From contig NZ_FOCK01000001.1 of NCBI RefSeq assembly GCF_900110085.1, positions 558,001 to 622,000 of the forward strand: a DNA stretch of 64,000 nt, given 5' to 3'. Origin of the DNA: Prevotella sp. ne3005 (lineage in GTDB: Bacteria; Bacteroidota; Bacteroidia; Bacteroidales; Bacteroidaceae). Positions 1-7,152 of this stretch are shown one piece after another (within the stretch, counting starts at the first letter, position 1; every line of letters begins with the position of its first letter). Made by a program: the position numbers and the translations under genes. Under the pieces are notes generated by a model. It did not search any database, was not told the origin of the DNA, and worked only from the letters and a program-made list of their open reading frames with translations.

Positions 1-1461
1 TTCGGTGGTGAGGGTGACACTCTCGGTGATGCCCTTATAGTCTTTGATGGCACGACCGAAGTTGATACGGCCCATGGCTTCGACAAGGATTCTGAGTTCC
101 TGCCCTTTCTTCACTGCCGGAAGACGGAGGCTCTTCTCATTGCGCACACGGTCGATCTTTCCGATATAAGCGGTATCGACAAACACCTGGGCATAGTCGT
201 GACACTCGTTGAGGGTGAGCACACTCTCGGAGGTAATCTCAGGCAACGTGGCAATATAGAGCATCGAGCCCCAGCCCTGACCCATCTCTTCCATGGTGAG
301 CAGGGGTGAGTTCATCACCAGACTGTCGGCTCCGAGGATGATATCAGCACGCTCCGTAAGTTCGAAGGGAGGGATGGAGATCATCATGGCAGGGGGTGCA
401 GGAATGGCAGGGAGAGGCTCCTTGCTGTACTTCTGCATCATCTTACGGAGTCTGAAGAATTTCTCCGTGGTACCGCCATACTCGTTGATGGGAGCATCGT
501 AATCATAGGAGGTGACATCGGGTGCAAAACCGGGGGAGTTGGCTCCGGCCCAGTGGCCAAAGGAGGTGCCTCCGTGGGTCATATAGAGGGAGAAACTGAT
601 ATTTTTGGAGAGCATCTCTTCGATACCATCGACCATATCCTTGGCTGGGCGGGTCTCGTGGTTGGCACCCCACTTGTCGAACCAGCCACTCCAGAACTCA
701 GAGCACATCAGCGGGGCATCAGGGCGGAGCTGTTTGAGGCGCTTGAACTGTTCGTCGATGTTAGCGCCTGTACCGAAGTTCATGGTCCAGACGAGGTCGT
801 CGAGACCGTTGAGTTCGAAGTTGGAGGACCAGTCGCATTGGAAAAGTGTTTGTTTTGCGCCATATAAATGGCGTAAACAATCACGTATCTCAGCGATATA
901 TGCTTTATCTTCACCGTAGGAGCCATACTCGTTTTCGACCTGGACCATGATGATGGGACCTCCGTTCTGGATGGTCAGAGGGGCGAGTTGTTCGGCTACT
1001 TTCTCTTCGAAGATACGGACACGTTCCATGAAGTAGGGATCCTGTTCACGCAGGCGGATATCCTTCTTTTTGAGGAGCCACCAGGGCAGACCACCCATCT
1101 CCCACTCTGCACAGACATAGGGTCCGGGGCGCACGATGACGTACATACCGTTTTTCTGGGCCAAACGACAGAACTCTGCCACATCGCTGTTGCCAGTAAA
1201 GTCGAACTGACCTTCGCGGGGCTCATGGAGGTTCCAGAAGACATAGATGCAGAGGGTGTTCATGCCCAACGACTTACACATCTGGATACGGTGCTCCCAG
1301 TATGGACGGGGGATGCGGGGGTAGTGCACTTCGGCTGCCTTCACCACGAAAGGCTCACCATTGAGCAGGAAGGTCTTGTGACCTACAGTGAAGTCACCGG
1401 CCTGCATCATCAGTGGAAAAACGAGTAAAAGCGTCGCTAGCAGTAGTCTTACCTTTTTCAT
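1..1461 (-). CDS. GH35 beta-galactosidase, C-terminus cut by window edge
   Basis: Secreted or periplasmic glycoside hydrolase of family 35, expected to release terminal beta-galactose from plant or host glycans. The minus-strand frame stays open for 487 codons from the ATG at 1461 to the window edge, so the C-terminus is missing. Residues 1-21 form a signal peptide (MKKVRLLLATLLLVFPLMMQ, then AG). The TIM barrel follows, with the family motifs EVHYPRIPRPYWEHRIQ, NLHEPREGQFDF and RPGPYVCAEWEMGGLPWWLL. Two glutamates match the GH35 catalytic pair: the second Glu of VENEYG (about E178, acid/base) and the Glu of CSEFWSGWFDKWG (about E255, nucleophile). The gene is divergent from aguA, which suggests a shared hemicellulose-degradation locus. 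The family call is firm. The exact substrate is not visible in the sequence. Confidence 0.93.
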   Translation of the reverse strand, partial: MKKVRLLLATLLLVFPLMMQAGDFTVGHKTFLLNGEPFVVKAAEVHYPRIPRPYWEHRIQMCKSLGMNTLCIYVFWNLHEPREGQFDFTGNSDVAEFCRLAQKNGMYVIVRPGPYVCAEWEMGGLPWWLLKKKDIRLREQDPYFMERVRIFEEKVAEQLAPLTIQNGGPIIMVQVENEYGSYGEDKAYIAEIRDCLRHLYGAKQTLFQCDWSSNFELNGLDDLVWTMNFGTGANIDEQFKRLKQLRPDAPLMCSEFWSGWFDKWGANHETRPAKDMVDGIEEMLSKNISFSLYMTHGGTSFGHWAGANSPGFAPDVTSYDYDAPINEYGGTTEKFFRLRKMMQKYSKEPLPAIPAPPAMMISIPPFELTERADIILGADSLVMNSPLLTMEEMGQGWGSMLYIATLPEITSESVLTLNECHDYAQVFVDTAYIGKIDRVRNEKSLRLPAVKKGQELRILVEAMGRINFGRAIKDYKGITESVTLTTE

Positions 1462-1489
1462 TTTGTTTCGTAAATTTGTATATTTGGTG

Positions 1490-1559
1490 CAAAAATAAGA
1501 AAAAAGTAAAAAAGTAAAAAGGTAAAAAGGTAAAATTTAGATTATTTTTGTATATTTGC
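1490..1559. promoter_or_regulatory. Divergent promoters for the GH35 gene and aguA
   Basis: Two Bacteroidetes -7 boxes lie back to back. TATTTTTG is on the minus strand at 1497-1490 and serves the GH35 gene. TATATTTG followed by CACTGC starts at 1551 on the plus strand and serves aguA. An A-rich octamer array sits between them. Confidence 0.6.
1499..1535 (+). repeat. GTAAAAAG-type octamer array
   Basis: About four to five imperfect tandem copies of an 8-base unit close to GTAAAAAG lie between the divergent promoters. The same unit recurs inverted inside the aguA signal-peptide codons (1641-1670) and again at 26769-26822. Confidence 0.7.
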
Positions 1560-1595
1560 ACTGCGAATTTGCTGAAACTTTAATTTAAAACCGTT

Positions 1596-3674
1596 ATGAG
1601 AATAAAAAGTTTGTATCAAAACTGGGTAAAGTGGGTTTTGCCTTTTTACCTTTTTACCTTTTTACCTTTCAGCGTGAGCGCTGAGGATGGCCACCAGCTG
1701 TGGCTGAGATATCAACCCGTGAACAAGGCCAAGGTGACAGGGCCTGAGTGTATCGCTGCCCAGGAGTTGAGGACTTACAGTTGCCAGGATGTGGTACTGA
1801 CACTCGACGCTGCCATGGAGCAGGATGCATACCGGATCTCCGATGGCGTTATCACAGCTAAGGACGAGATCGGATTGCTGTATGGAGCGTATGAGCTTTT
1901 AAGGAGACAAGGGAGATCTCTCGACTGCGCTCGAGATGACAAAGGGGGCGCTCGAGATGACAAAGGGGGCGCTCGAGATGACAAAGGGGGCGCTCGAGAT
2001 GACAAAGGGGACGCTCGAGATGACATTTTCAGTAAGCCTTTTTATAAGTTGAGGATATTGAACCATTGGGATAATCTGAATGGAACGATTGAGCGAGGCT
2101 ATGCCGGATTGAGCATCTTCTGGAAGGGGAAAGACAGTGGAAAGAGCTTCCACGGGCATTCTGTCTTTGTGGAGGATCCCGACCAGCCCATCAACGCAGA
2201 ACTCATCAAGGAGTATGCCAGAGCCAATGCATCGATTGGTATCAATGGTACAGTACTGAATAACGTGAACGCATCGCCGAAAATGCTGTCGGCTGTATAT
2301 ATTAATAAGGTAAAACAATATGCCGATATCCTGAGACCTTATGGTATCAAGGTGTATCTGTCGGTGAACTTTGCCTCGCCCATGAGCATTCCTGCGAAGG
2401 GATTCAACGGTGGGAAGCCTGTGAAGACAGCGGATCCCCTGAACGCACAGGTGAAGGCCTGGTGGAAGGCTAAGGCCAAGGAGATCTATGCGGTGATCCC
2501 CGATTTCGGCGGATTCCTGGTGAAGGCGAACTCCGAGGGACAGCCTGGTCCGTTTGACTATAAGCGTACTCATGCTGACGGTGCAAACATGTTGGCCGAT
2601 GCCGTGAAGCCATACGGTGGTATCATCATGTGGCGCAGTTTTGTGTATGGTGCCGCCCATGCCGGTGAGGACCGTGTAAAACAGGCAGTGAGCGAGTTTG
2701 CCAGTCTGGATGGGAAGTTCCGCGATAATGTGATTCTGCAGTCGAAGAACGGTCCGTTGGACTTCCAACCGCGTGAGCCCTATGCCCCTATCTTTGATAA
2801 TATCAAGCAGACCAAGCAGATGGCCGAGTTGCAGATTACCCAGGAGTACCTGGGACAGTCGCGCCACCTGGTGTATCTAGCCCCCATGTGGCAGGAGTTC
2901 TTCGGGTTTGTAGCCCCAGAGAAGCTCGTGGGCATCGCTGGTGTAGCAAATATCGGACTCGACACCAACTGGTGCGGTCATCATTTCTCCCAGGCGAACT
3001 GGTATGCGTTTGGACGATTGGCTTGGGATCCGAGGATGAGAAGTGAGGATATCGCCAACGAGTGGCTTAGTCTCACTTTTGGAGACAAGGAGACAGGGAG
3101 ACAGGGAGACAAGGAGACAGGGAGACAGGGAGTTCTTGAACAGCTGTTGAGCGTGATGCAGAGGAGCAGGGAGGCTTGTGTGGATTATATGATGCCGATA
3201 GGTCTGCACCATATCTTTGCGTTTGATGAGCATTACGGCCCGGAGCCAGACGGATATAATGCCCATGTGCCGTATGAGTGGTGTCCGGTGTATTATCATC
3301 AGGCCAACAAAGACAGTATTGGTTTTGACCGTACGCATACGGGTTCGAATGCCACGGCCCAGTATCGGGAGCCGTATTGTACCCTTTATGATAACATCAA
3401 TACTTGTCCGGAGCGGTATCTGTTGTGGTTCCACCGCGTACCATGGAGTTATCGTCTCAAGAGCGGGCGCACCGTTCTTGAGGAAATGGATTATCGCTAC
3501 ACTCGTGGAGTCAGTGAAGTGGAGGATTTCGTTCGCATCTGGAATGAGGCCAAGCCATACATTGACCAGCAGCGCTGGCAAGAGGTTGATGCACGCTTAC
3601 AGCACCAGCTTGACAATGCCAAGCAGTGGCGCAAAACTTGCTTGGATTATTTTGGCAGTTTCACTTCCAAATAA
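1596..3674 (+). CDS. aguA: GH67 alpha-glucuronidase with repeat-derived insertions
   Basis: Exported alpha-glucuronidase (GH67, 692 aa) that removes (4-O-methyl)glucuronic acid from xylooligosaccharides. An N-terminal signal peptide is followed by the small beta domain (about 30-105) and then the TIM barrel. The barrel shows the family blocks KLRILNHWDNLNGTIERGYAG, VKANSEGQPGP, QSKNGPLDFQPREP and MPIGLHHIF, which contain the acidic catalytic residues. Three segments look foreign. The signal-peptide core (residues about 16-25) is encoded by CTTTTTAC octamers. Residues about 106-144 are an in-frame dispersed repeat followed by 21-base repeats ([17 protein letters not shown]). Residues about 496-511 are two copies of GDKETGRQ. 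All three keep the frame, and the conserved blocks on both sides are intact, so the gene is probably functional. A UUCG-loop terminator follows it. Confidence 0.93.
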   Translation: MRIKSLYQNWVKWVLPFYLFTFLPFSVSAEDGHQLWLRYQPVNKAKVTGPECIAAQELRTYSCQDVVLTLDAAMEQDAYRISDGVITAKDEIGLLYGAYELLRRQGRSLDCARDDKGGARDDKGGARDDKGGARDDKGDARDDIFSKPFYKLRILNHWDNLNGTIERGYAGLSIFWKGKDSGKSFHGHSVFVEDPDQPINAELIKEYARANASIGINGTVLNNVNASPKMLSAVYINKVKQYADILRPYGIKVYLSVNFASPMSIPAKGFNGGKPVKTADPLNAQVKAWWKAKAKEIYAVIPDFGGFLVKANSEGQPGPFDYKRTHADGANMLADAVKPYGGIIMWRSFVYGAAHAGEDRVKQAVSEFASLDGKFRDNVILQSKNGPLDFQPREPYAPIFDNIKQTKQMAELQITQEYLGQSRHLVYLAPMWQEFFGFVAPEKLVGIAGVANIGLDTNWCGHHFSQANWYAFGRLAWDPRMRSEDIANEWLSLTFGDKETGRQGDKETGRQGVLEQLLSVMQRSREACVDYMMPIGLHHIFAFDEHYGPEPDGYNAHVPYEWCPVYYHQANKDSIGFDRTHTGSNATAQYREPYCTLYDNINTCPERYLLWFHRVPWSYRLKSGRTVLEEMDYRYTRGVSEVEDFVRIWNEAKPYIDQQRWQEVDARLQHQLDNAKQWRKTCLDYFGSFTSK
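1641..1670 (+). repeat. CTTTTTAC octamers encoding the aguA signal peptide core
   Basis: Three to four tandem copies of CTTTTTAC, the reverse complement of the array at 1499-1535, encode the hydrophobic stretch LPFYLFTFLPF of the AguA signal peptide. Confidence 0.75.
1911..2025 (+). repeat. Dispersed palindromic repeat plus 21-base tandem repeats inside aguA
   Basis: A 32-base core at 1911-1942 contains the inverted arms TCTCGA and TCGAGA. It is followed by four copies, and part of a fifth, of a 21-base unit (CGCTCGAGATGACAAAGGGG plus one base) at 1928-2025. The unit length of seven codons keeps the aguA frame. The same 32-base core occurs at 5634-5665 inside rsgA, in the other orientation relative to the coding strand. 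Confidence 0.9.
3081..3132 (+). repeat. 24-base tandem repeat inside aguA
   Basis: Two exact copies (3081-3104 and 3105-3128) of a 24-base purine-rich unit made of GGAGACAAG and GGAGACAG-like blocks, plus the start of a third, encode (GDKETGRQ)2 between conserved parts of the GH67 domain. Confidence 0.85.
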
Positions 3675-3724
3675 TCCTTTCTCAAGCAGAGTTTAGTAGG
3701 GCTAAGCCCTAACAACCTTTTTTA

Positions 3725-3751
3725 AGCAGGGCTTCGGCCCTGCTTTTTTTT
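3725..3751 (+). terminator. Intrinsic terminator of aguA
   Basis: The stem AGCAGGGC / GCCCTGCT closes a TTCG tetraloop and is followed directly by T7. It lies 50 bases after the aguA stop. Confidence 0.9.
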
Positions 3752-4278
3752 GCAGGGTTCCCCTGCCTTCTTTTCGAAAAGAAGCAAAAGGAATTGTTCA
3801 TTTCTTCGGCGCGAAGATTTTGAGCCCTTTGCTAAGGGGCGGCCCTAAAGCGGGGTTGTTCATTCTCTGGCGCAGAGAATGAACCAAGAGACATCCACCC
3901 CCTCCAAGGCCTCCCCCTATATGGGGAGGATGCAACCGCTCCTCCTGTCGCTCGTACATTAAGGTATCCTCGACCCATCAAAGGGTCGGGATAAGTATCT
4001 GAACATCCCCGCTGTCGCCGCCCCTTGGAAAGGGGCTCATTACATGCGCAGCCATTAAAAATATATGGCTCGCCCCGAAGGGGCACAGGCTTTGCGAGCC
4101 ATACCAAAACTCTGAAAATGAGGGTCTCTCGAAATTTTCAGTTAAGCCCCTTGCCAAAGATTGGCGAGGGGTTTGGGGAGTGGTCTGAAGCCCCTTCTTA
4201 TGAAGAAGGGGTTGGGGTTGATGGAGATACCGAGGGCATACCCTCGGAAAAACGGGGTGCAGGGGTGGAACCCTGCAA
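3749..4278. repeat. Non-coding repeat cassette with inverted ends between aguA and mnmA
   Basis: About 530 bases with no credible gene. The left end reads TTTTGCAGGGTTCC then CCTGC. The right end, read on the minus strand, begins TTTTGCAGGGTTCC then ACCCCTGC, so the ends are inverted copies. The interior is full of short palindromes: CTTCTTTTCGAAAAGAAG, GCTCGCCCCGAAGGGGC, CCTTGCCAAAGATTGGCGAGG, CCCCTTCTTATGAAGAAGGGG and CCGAGGGCATACCCTCGG. The open frames crossing it look like phantom ORFs built from these palindromes. The mnmA end may use the hairpin at 4259-4276 (minus strand, followed by T5 at 4252-4248) as a terminator. Confidence 0.6.
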
Positions 4279-4282
4279 AAGA

Positions 4283-5362
4283 TTAGATGGTGATTTCACC
4301 ACTGCCGAAACAATGGTGATGTTCTGCGTCATAGACGACGCAGAATTGCCCGGGGGCTACGCCATGGATGCGTTCCTTGGAATGGACAATGAACGAATGG
4401 GAGCTTGTCCATTCCAGGGTGGCAGGATGGTACTCCGGGGTATGACGGATTTTAAACGTGACTTCGGTGGGAGTCAAAGGCCTTGTCAGAAAATGAAAAG
4501 CCTGCACAGGGAAATCCTGCTTATAAGCTGTCTCCGGGTCATAGCCATGTGACACATAGAGGATATTGTGGGCCACATCCTTCTTCACTACAAACCAAGG
4601 ACCTCCACCAAAACCCATCCCCTTGCGCTGGCCAATAGTATGGAACCACAGGCCCTTGTGCTCACCAATGCGCTTACCAGTCTCCAGTTCGATGACATCG
4701 CCAGGCTGTTCACCCAGATAACGACGGATATAATCGTTATAGTTTATCTTGCCAAGGAAACAGATGCCCTGTGAGTCCTTGCGCTTGGCATTGACCAGAT
4801 GCTCACGTTCTGCGATGATGCGTACCTCATCCTTTACGTAATGTCCTATGGGGAAGAGGGCTTTTTTCAATTGCCAGTCGGCTATCTGAGCCAGGAAATC
4901 GGTCTGGTCCTTGACAGGGTCAGGACTAGTACAGAGCCATTTGAAGCCCTCTGCGTCGGTTTCTGTCTGGGCATAGTGCCCTGTGGCAATGAGGTCATAG
5001 TCGTGACCTCGCTTCTCATCAAAAGCGCCAAACTTGATGAGACGGTTGCACATCACATCGGGGTTGGGTGTCAGACCTGCTTTCACCTTATCCATCGTGT
5101 ATTTGGTCACTTGGTTCCAATATTCCTGATGACAGTCGATCACTTCCAGTTTGCAACCATACTTATGGGCTACAGCCGTGGCCATCTCCAGATCCTCCTC
5201 GGAGGAGCAGTCCCACTCCTCAGTCTCCTCAGGACCAATCTTGATATAGAAGCAATCAGGATGGAGTCCGAGCTTGGCAAACTCGTACACCACGACACTG
5301 CTATCCACACCGCCCGAAAGCAGCACTGCAATCTTCTTATTCTCTATTTCCTTTGTATTCAT
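4283..5362 (-). CDS. mnmA: tRNA-specific 2-thiouridylase MnmA
   Basis: Cytoplasmic enzyme that thiolates U34 of tRNA Lys, Glu and Gln, using ATP and a sulfur relay. The protein is 359 aa, the usual length. It has the PP-loop ATPase motif LLSGGVDSS near residue 14. It also has both catalytic cysteines in their family context: NPDVMCNRLIKFG (nucleophile) and DSQGICFLG (persulfide-forming). The central TIGQRKGMGFGGGPWFVV motif and the C-terminal beta domain are present. The start is the ATG giving MNTKEIENKK. The gene begins 12 bases after the rsgA stop and is the last of an frr-rsgA-mnmA unit. The identification is secure. Confidence 0.96.
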   Translation of the reverse strand: MNTKEIENKKIAVLLSGGVDSSVVVYEFAKLGLHPDCFYIKIGPEETEEWDCSSEEDLEMATAVAHKYGCKLEVIDCHQEYWNQVTKYTMDKVKAGLTPNPDVMCNRLIKFGAFDEKRGHDYDLIATGHYAQTETDAEGFKWLCTSPDPVKDQTDFLAQIADWQLKKALFPIGHYVKDEVRIIAEREHLVNAKRKDSQGICFLGKINYNDYIRRYLGEQPGDVIELETGKRIGEHKGLWFHTIGQRKGMGFGGGPWFVVKKDVAHNILYVSHGYDPETAYKQDFPVQAFHFLTRPLTPTEVTFKIRHTPEYHPATLEWTSSHSFIVHSKERIHGVAPGQFCVVYDAEHHHCFGSGEITI

Positions 5363-5374
5363 GGATGCCAGGGA

Positions 5375-6370
5375 TTAGTAAGCTGCACGGTATTTGCCCT
5401 CATCCTTGTCTTCGAGCATGGAGAGGTAGGACTGGTAGCGGGATTCGGCGATGTAATGGTCTTCGAGGGCTTTGAGCACGGCACAGCCAGGTTCGTGGGT
5501 ATGGGTGCAGTTGGAGAAACGGCAGTCTTTGGAGAACTGGAAGATTTCCTTGAAATAACTTGTCAGTTCTTCGGGTTCTATGTCGAAGGTGCCGAAGCCT
5601 TTGATGCCCGGGGTGTCGATGAGCCAGGAGAGAGGGAGATCTCTCGACTGCGCTCGAGATGACAAGGAGGGGGAAAGGGATGACAAGGAGGGGGAAAGGG
5701 ATGACAGAGGAGAGAGGGGGATCATTTCGGAGAAGGTGGTGGTGTGCTGGCCGGTGTTATGGGCATCGGAGATCTCACCGGTACGCAGGTTGGCATCGGG
5801 GACCAGGCGATTGATGAGGGTGGACTTCCCCACTCCACTATTGCCACTAAGCAGAGTAATTTTCCCTTCCAAAAGGGGACGGATCTCATCCATGCCAAAG
5901 CCTGTGGCGGCAGAGACCTGCCGACAGTCATAGCCGATGGTCTGGTAGAGATGGACCATGGCTTCCTGATAGTGACGAAGGTCATCATCGAGGAGGTCGG
6001 TTTTGTTGAAGACCAGAATCACAGGGACCCGATAGGCCTCAGCCGAGGCCAGGAAGCGGTCGATGAAAGTTGTTGACGTCTGTGGAGTAACGACGGTCAC
6101 TACCAACAAAGCCTGGTCGACATTCGCAGCAAGGATATGGCTTTGTTTGGAGAGGTTGATGCTCTTACGGATGATATAATTGCGGCGGTCTTCAATAGCC
6201 ACAATCCAATTGCCCTCACCTACCGTTACCCTGTCGCCTACGGCCACAGGATTGGTGGAGCGAATTCCCTTGATGCGGAAATTGCCCTTTACCTTACACT
6301 CAAGGAGCTGGCCATCATCGGTTAAGACGCCGTACCAACTTCCCGTATTTTTAATTACAAGTCCCTTCAT
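5375..6370 (-). CDS. rsgA: Ribosome small subunit-dependent GTPase RsgA with repeat insertion
   Basis: Circularly permuted GTPase acting in late 30S subunit maturation. An N-terminal OB fold ([13 protein letters not shown]) is followed by the GTPase motifs in permuted order: NKTDLL (G4), [13 protein letters not shown] (G1), HTTTFSEM (switch region) and DTPGIKGFG (G3). The C-terminal zinc knuckle is [14 protein letters not shown]. Between the switch region and G3, family members have a short beta hairpin. Here about 30 residues rich in Ser, Leu and Pro are inserted (about 217-247), ending [11 protein letters not shown]. They are encoded by the same dispersed repeat as in aguA. The frame is kept and every GTPase motif survives, so activity is likely retained. 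The gene lies between frr and mnmA. Confidence 0.95.
   Translation of the reverse strand: MKGLVIKNTGSWYGVLTDDGQLLECKVKGNFRIKGIRSTNPVAVGDRVTVGEGNWIVAIEDRRNYIIRKSINLSKQSHILAANVDQALLVVTVVTPQTSTTFIDRFLASAEAYRVPVILVFNKTDLLDDDLRHYQEAMVHLYQTIGYDCRQVSAATGFGMDEIRPLLEGKITLLSGNSGVGKSTLINRLVPDANLRTGEISDAHNTGQHTTTFSEMIPLSPLSSLSPSLSSLSPSLSSRAQSRDLPLSWLIDTPGIKGFGTFDIEPEELTSYFKEIFQFSKDCRFSNCTHTHEPGCAVLKALEDHYIAESRYQSYLSMLEDKDEGKYRAAY
5634..5722. repeat. Dispersed repeat plus 21-base repeats inside rsgA
   Basis: The 32-base core at 5634-5665 is identical to 1911-1942 in aguA. It is followed by two 21-base units (5659-5679 and 5680-5700: ATGACAAGGAGGGGGAAAGG plus one base) and a third partial unit. rsgA lies on the opposite strand, so the core is read as [10 protein letters not shown] instead of RSLDCARDD. 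Confidence 0.9.
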
Positions 6371-6377
6371 ATTTAAA

Positions 6378-6406
6378 GTTGTTCCCGCCTGCCCGGCGGG
6401 AACAAC
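6378..6406 (-). promoter_or_regulatory. Intercistronic hairpin between frr and rsgA
   Basis: A perfect 12-bp stem GTTGTTCCCGCC / GGCGGGAACAAC with a 5-base loop. On the minus strand it is followed by TTTAAAT, which is a weak terminator tail. It may act as an attenuator or mRNA stabiliser between frr and rsgA. Confidence 0.55.
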
Positions 6407-6413
6407 AAACCCA

Positions 6414-6974
6414 TTAGACCGTCATGATCTCTTTGTTCTTCGCGGCGAGGAGGTCATCAAGTTTCTTGATGTACTTGTCGTGGAGCTTCTGGAGTTCGAG
6501 CTCGGCATCCTTCTCATTGTCCTCAGAGAGACCGTCCTTGATGGCCTTCTTCAGCTTATCCTTGATGTCGGCACGGACATTACGCACCTCGACCTTGGCC
6601 TTCTCAGCAATCTTGTTGCACTGCTTGGCCAGATCGCGACGACGCTCCTCAGTCGGTACAGGAATGTTCAGGCGGATCACCTCACCATTGTTCTCCGGGG
6701 TGATGCCTACATCAGAGTCCATGATAGCCTTCTCAATGGTACGGATCTCCTTACGGTCCCAAGGTTTGATGGCGATGGTACGGGGATCGGGCACACTGAC
6801 GTTAGCCACCTGGTTGAGGGGCACCTTACTGCCGTATGACTCCACACGGACTCCGTCGAGAATGGCCACATTGGCACGACCGGCACGGATGCGATTCAGT
6901 TCCTCTTCTAAAAAAAGGGCTGCCATTTCCATTCTCTCTTCACTCTTTTTCAAAGTTTCTTTTACGTCTATCAT
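6414..6974 (-). CDS. frr: Ribosome recycling factor
   Basis: Cytoplasmic factor that, with EF-G, splits the post-termination ribosome. The protein is 186 aa, the standard length. Family features are the [17 protein letters not shown] hairpin, [22 protein letters not shown], and the helical arms [24 protein letters not shown] and [11 protein letters not shown]. It is the first gene of the minus-strand frr-rsgA-mnmA group. A TACTTTTG -7 box lies at 7008-7001. Nothing is odd about the protein. Confidence 0.97.
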   Translation of the reverse strand: MIDVKETLKKSEERMEMAALFLEEELNRIRAGRANVAILDGVRVESYGSKVPLNQVANVSVPDPRTIAIKPWDRKEIRTIEKAIMDSDVGITPENNGEVIRLNIPVPTEERRRDLAKQCNKIAEKAKVEVRNVRADIKDKLKKAIKDGLSEDNEKDAELELQKLHDKYIKKLDDLLAAKNKEIMTV

Positions 6975-7000
6975 CTTACAATAGTTTTAGTTTCTGATGA

Positions 7001-7121
7001 CAAAAGTAAGGATTTTCTACGAAACTTCCAAATGTTTAGCCCATAATTTGCCGTAATTAGTGGGATTTTGTGTTTTTTTTGCTGAAATATTTTGTAATTT
7101 GGGTAGAATCTATTAACTTTG
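7001..7121. promoter_or_regulatory. Divergent promoters for frr and the kinase operon
   Basis: The plus-strand promoter has TTTG at 7091-7094, exactly 19 bases, then TAACTTTG at 7114-7121. This is a textbook Bacteroidetes promoter driving the histidine-kinase operon. TACTTTTG at 7008-7001 on the minus strand serves frr. Confidence 0.75.
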
Positions 7122-7152
7122 CGGGTGATTACTACCCTACTTTCGACATTAT

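Noticed and set aside
1899..2867. Long minus-strand ORF (322 codons) antisense to aguA
   Set aside because: Shadow of aguA. Its end is made of the in-frame repeat (SSAPFVI copies), there is no promoter or start context, and aguA has clear GH67 motifs.
3832..4552. ORFs of 91 and 175 codons in and beside the repeat cassette
   Set aside because: Translations consist of palindromic repeat sequence, and the longer one continues antisense into mnmA. Neither has start signals.
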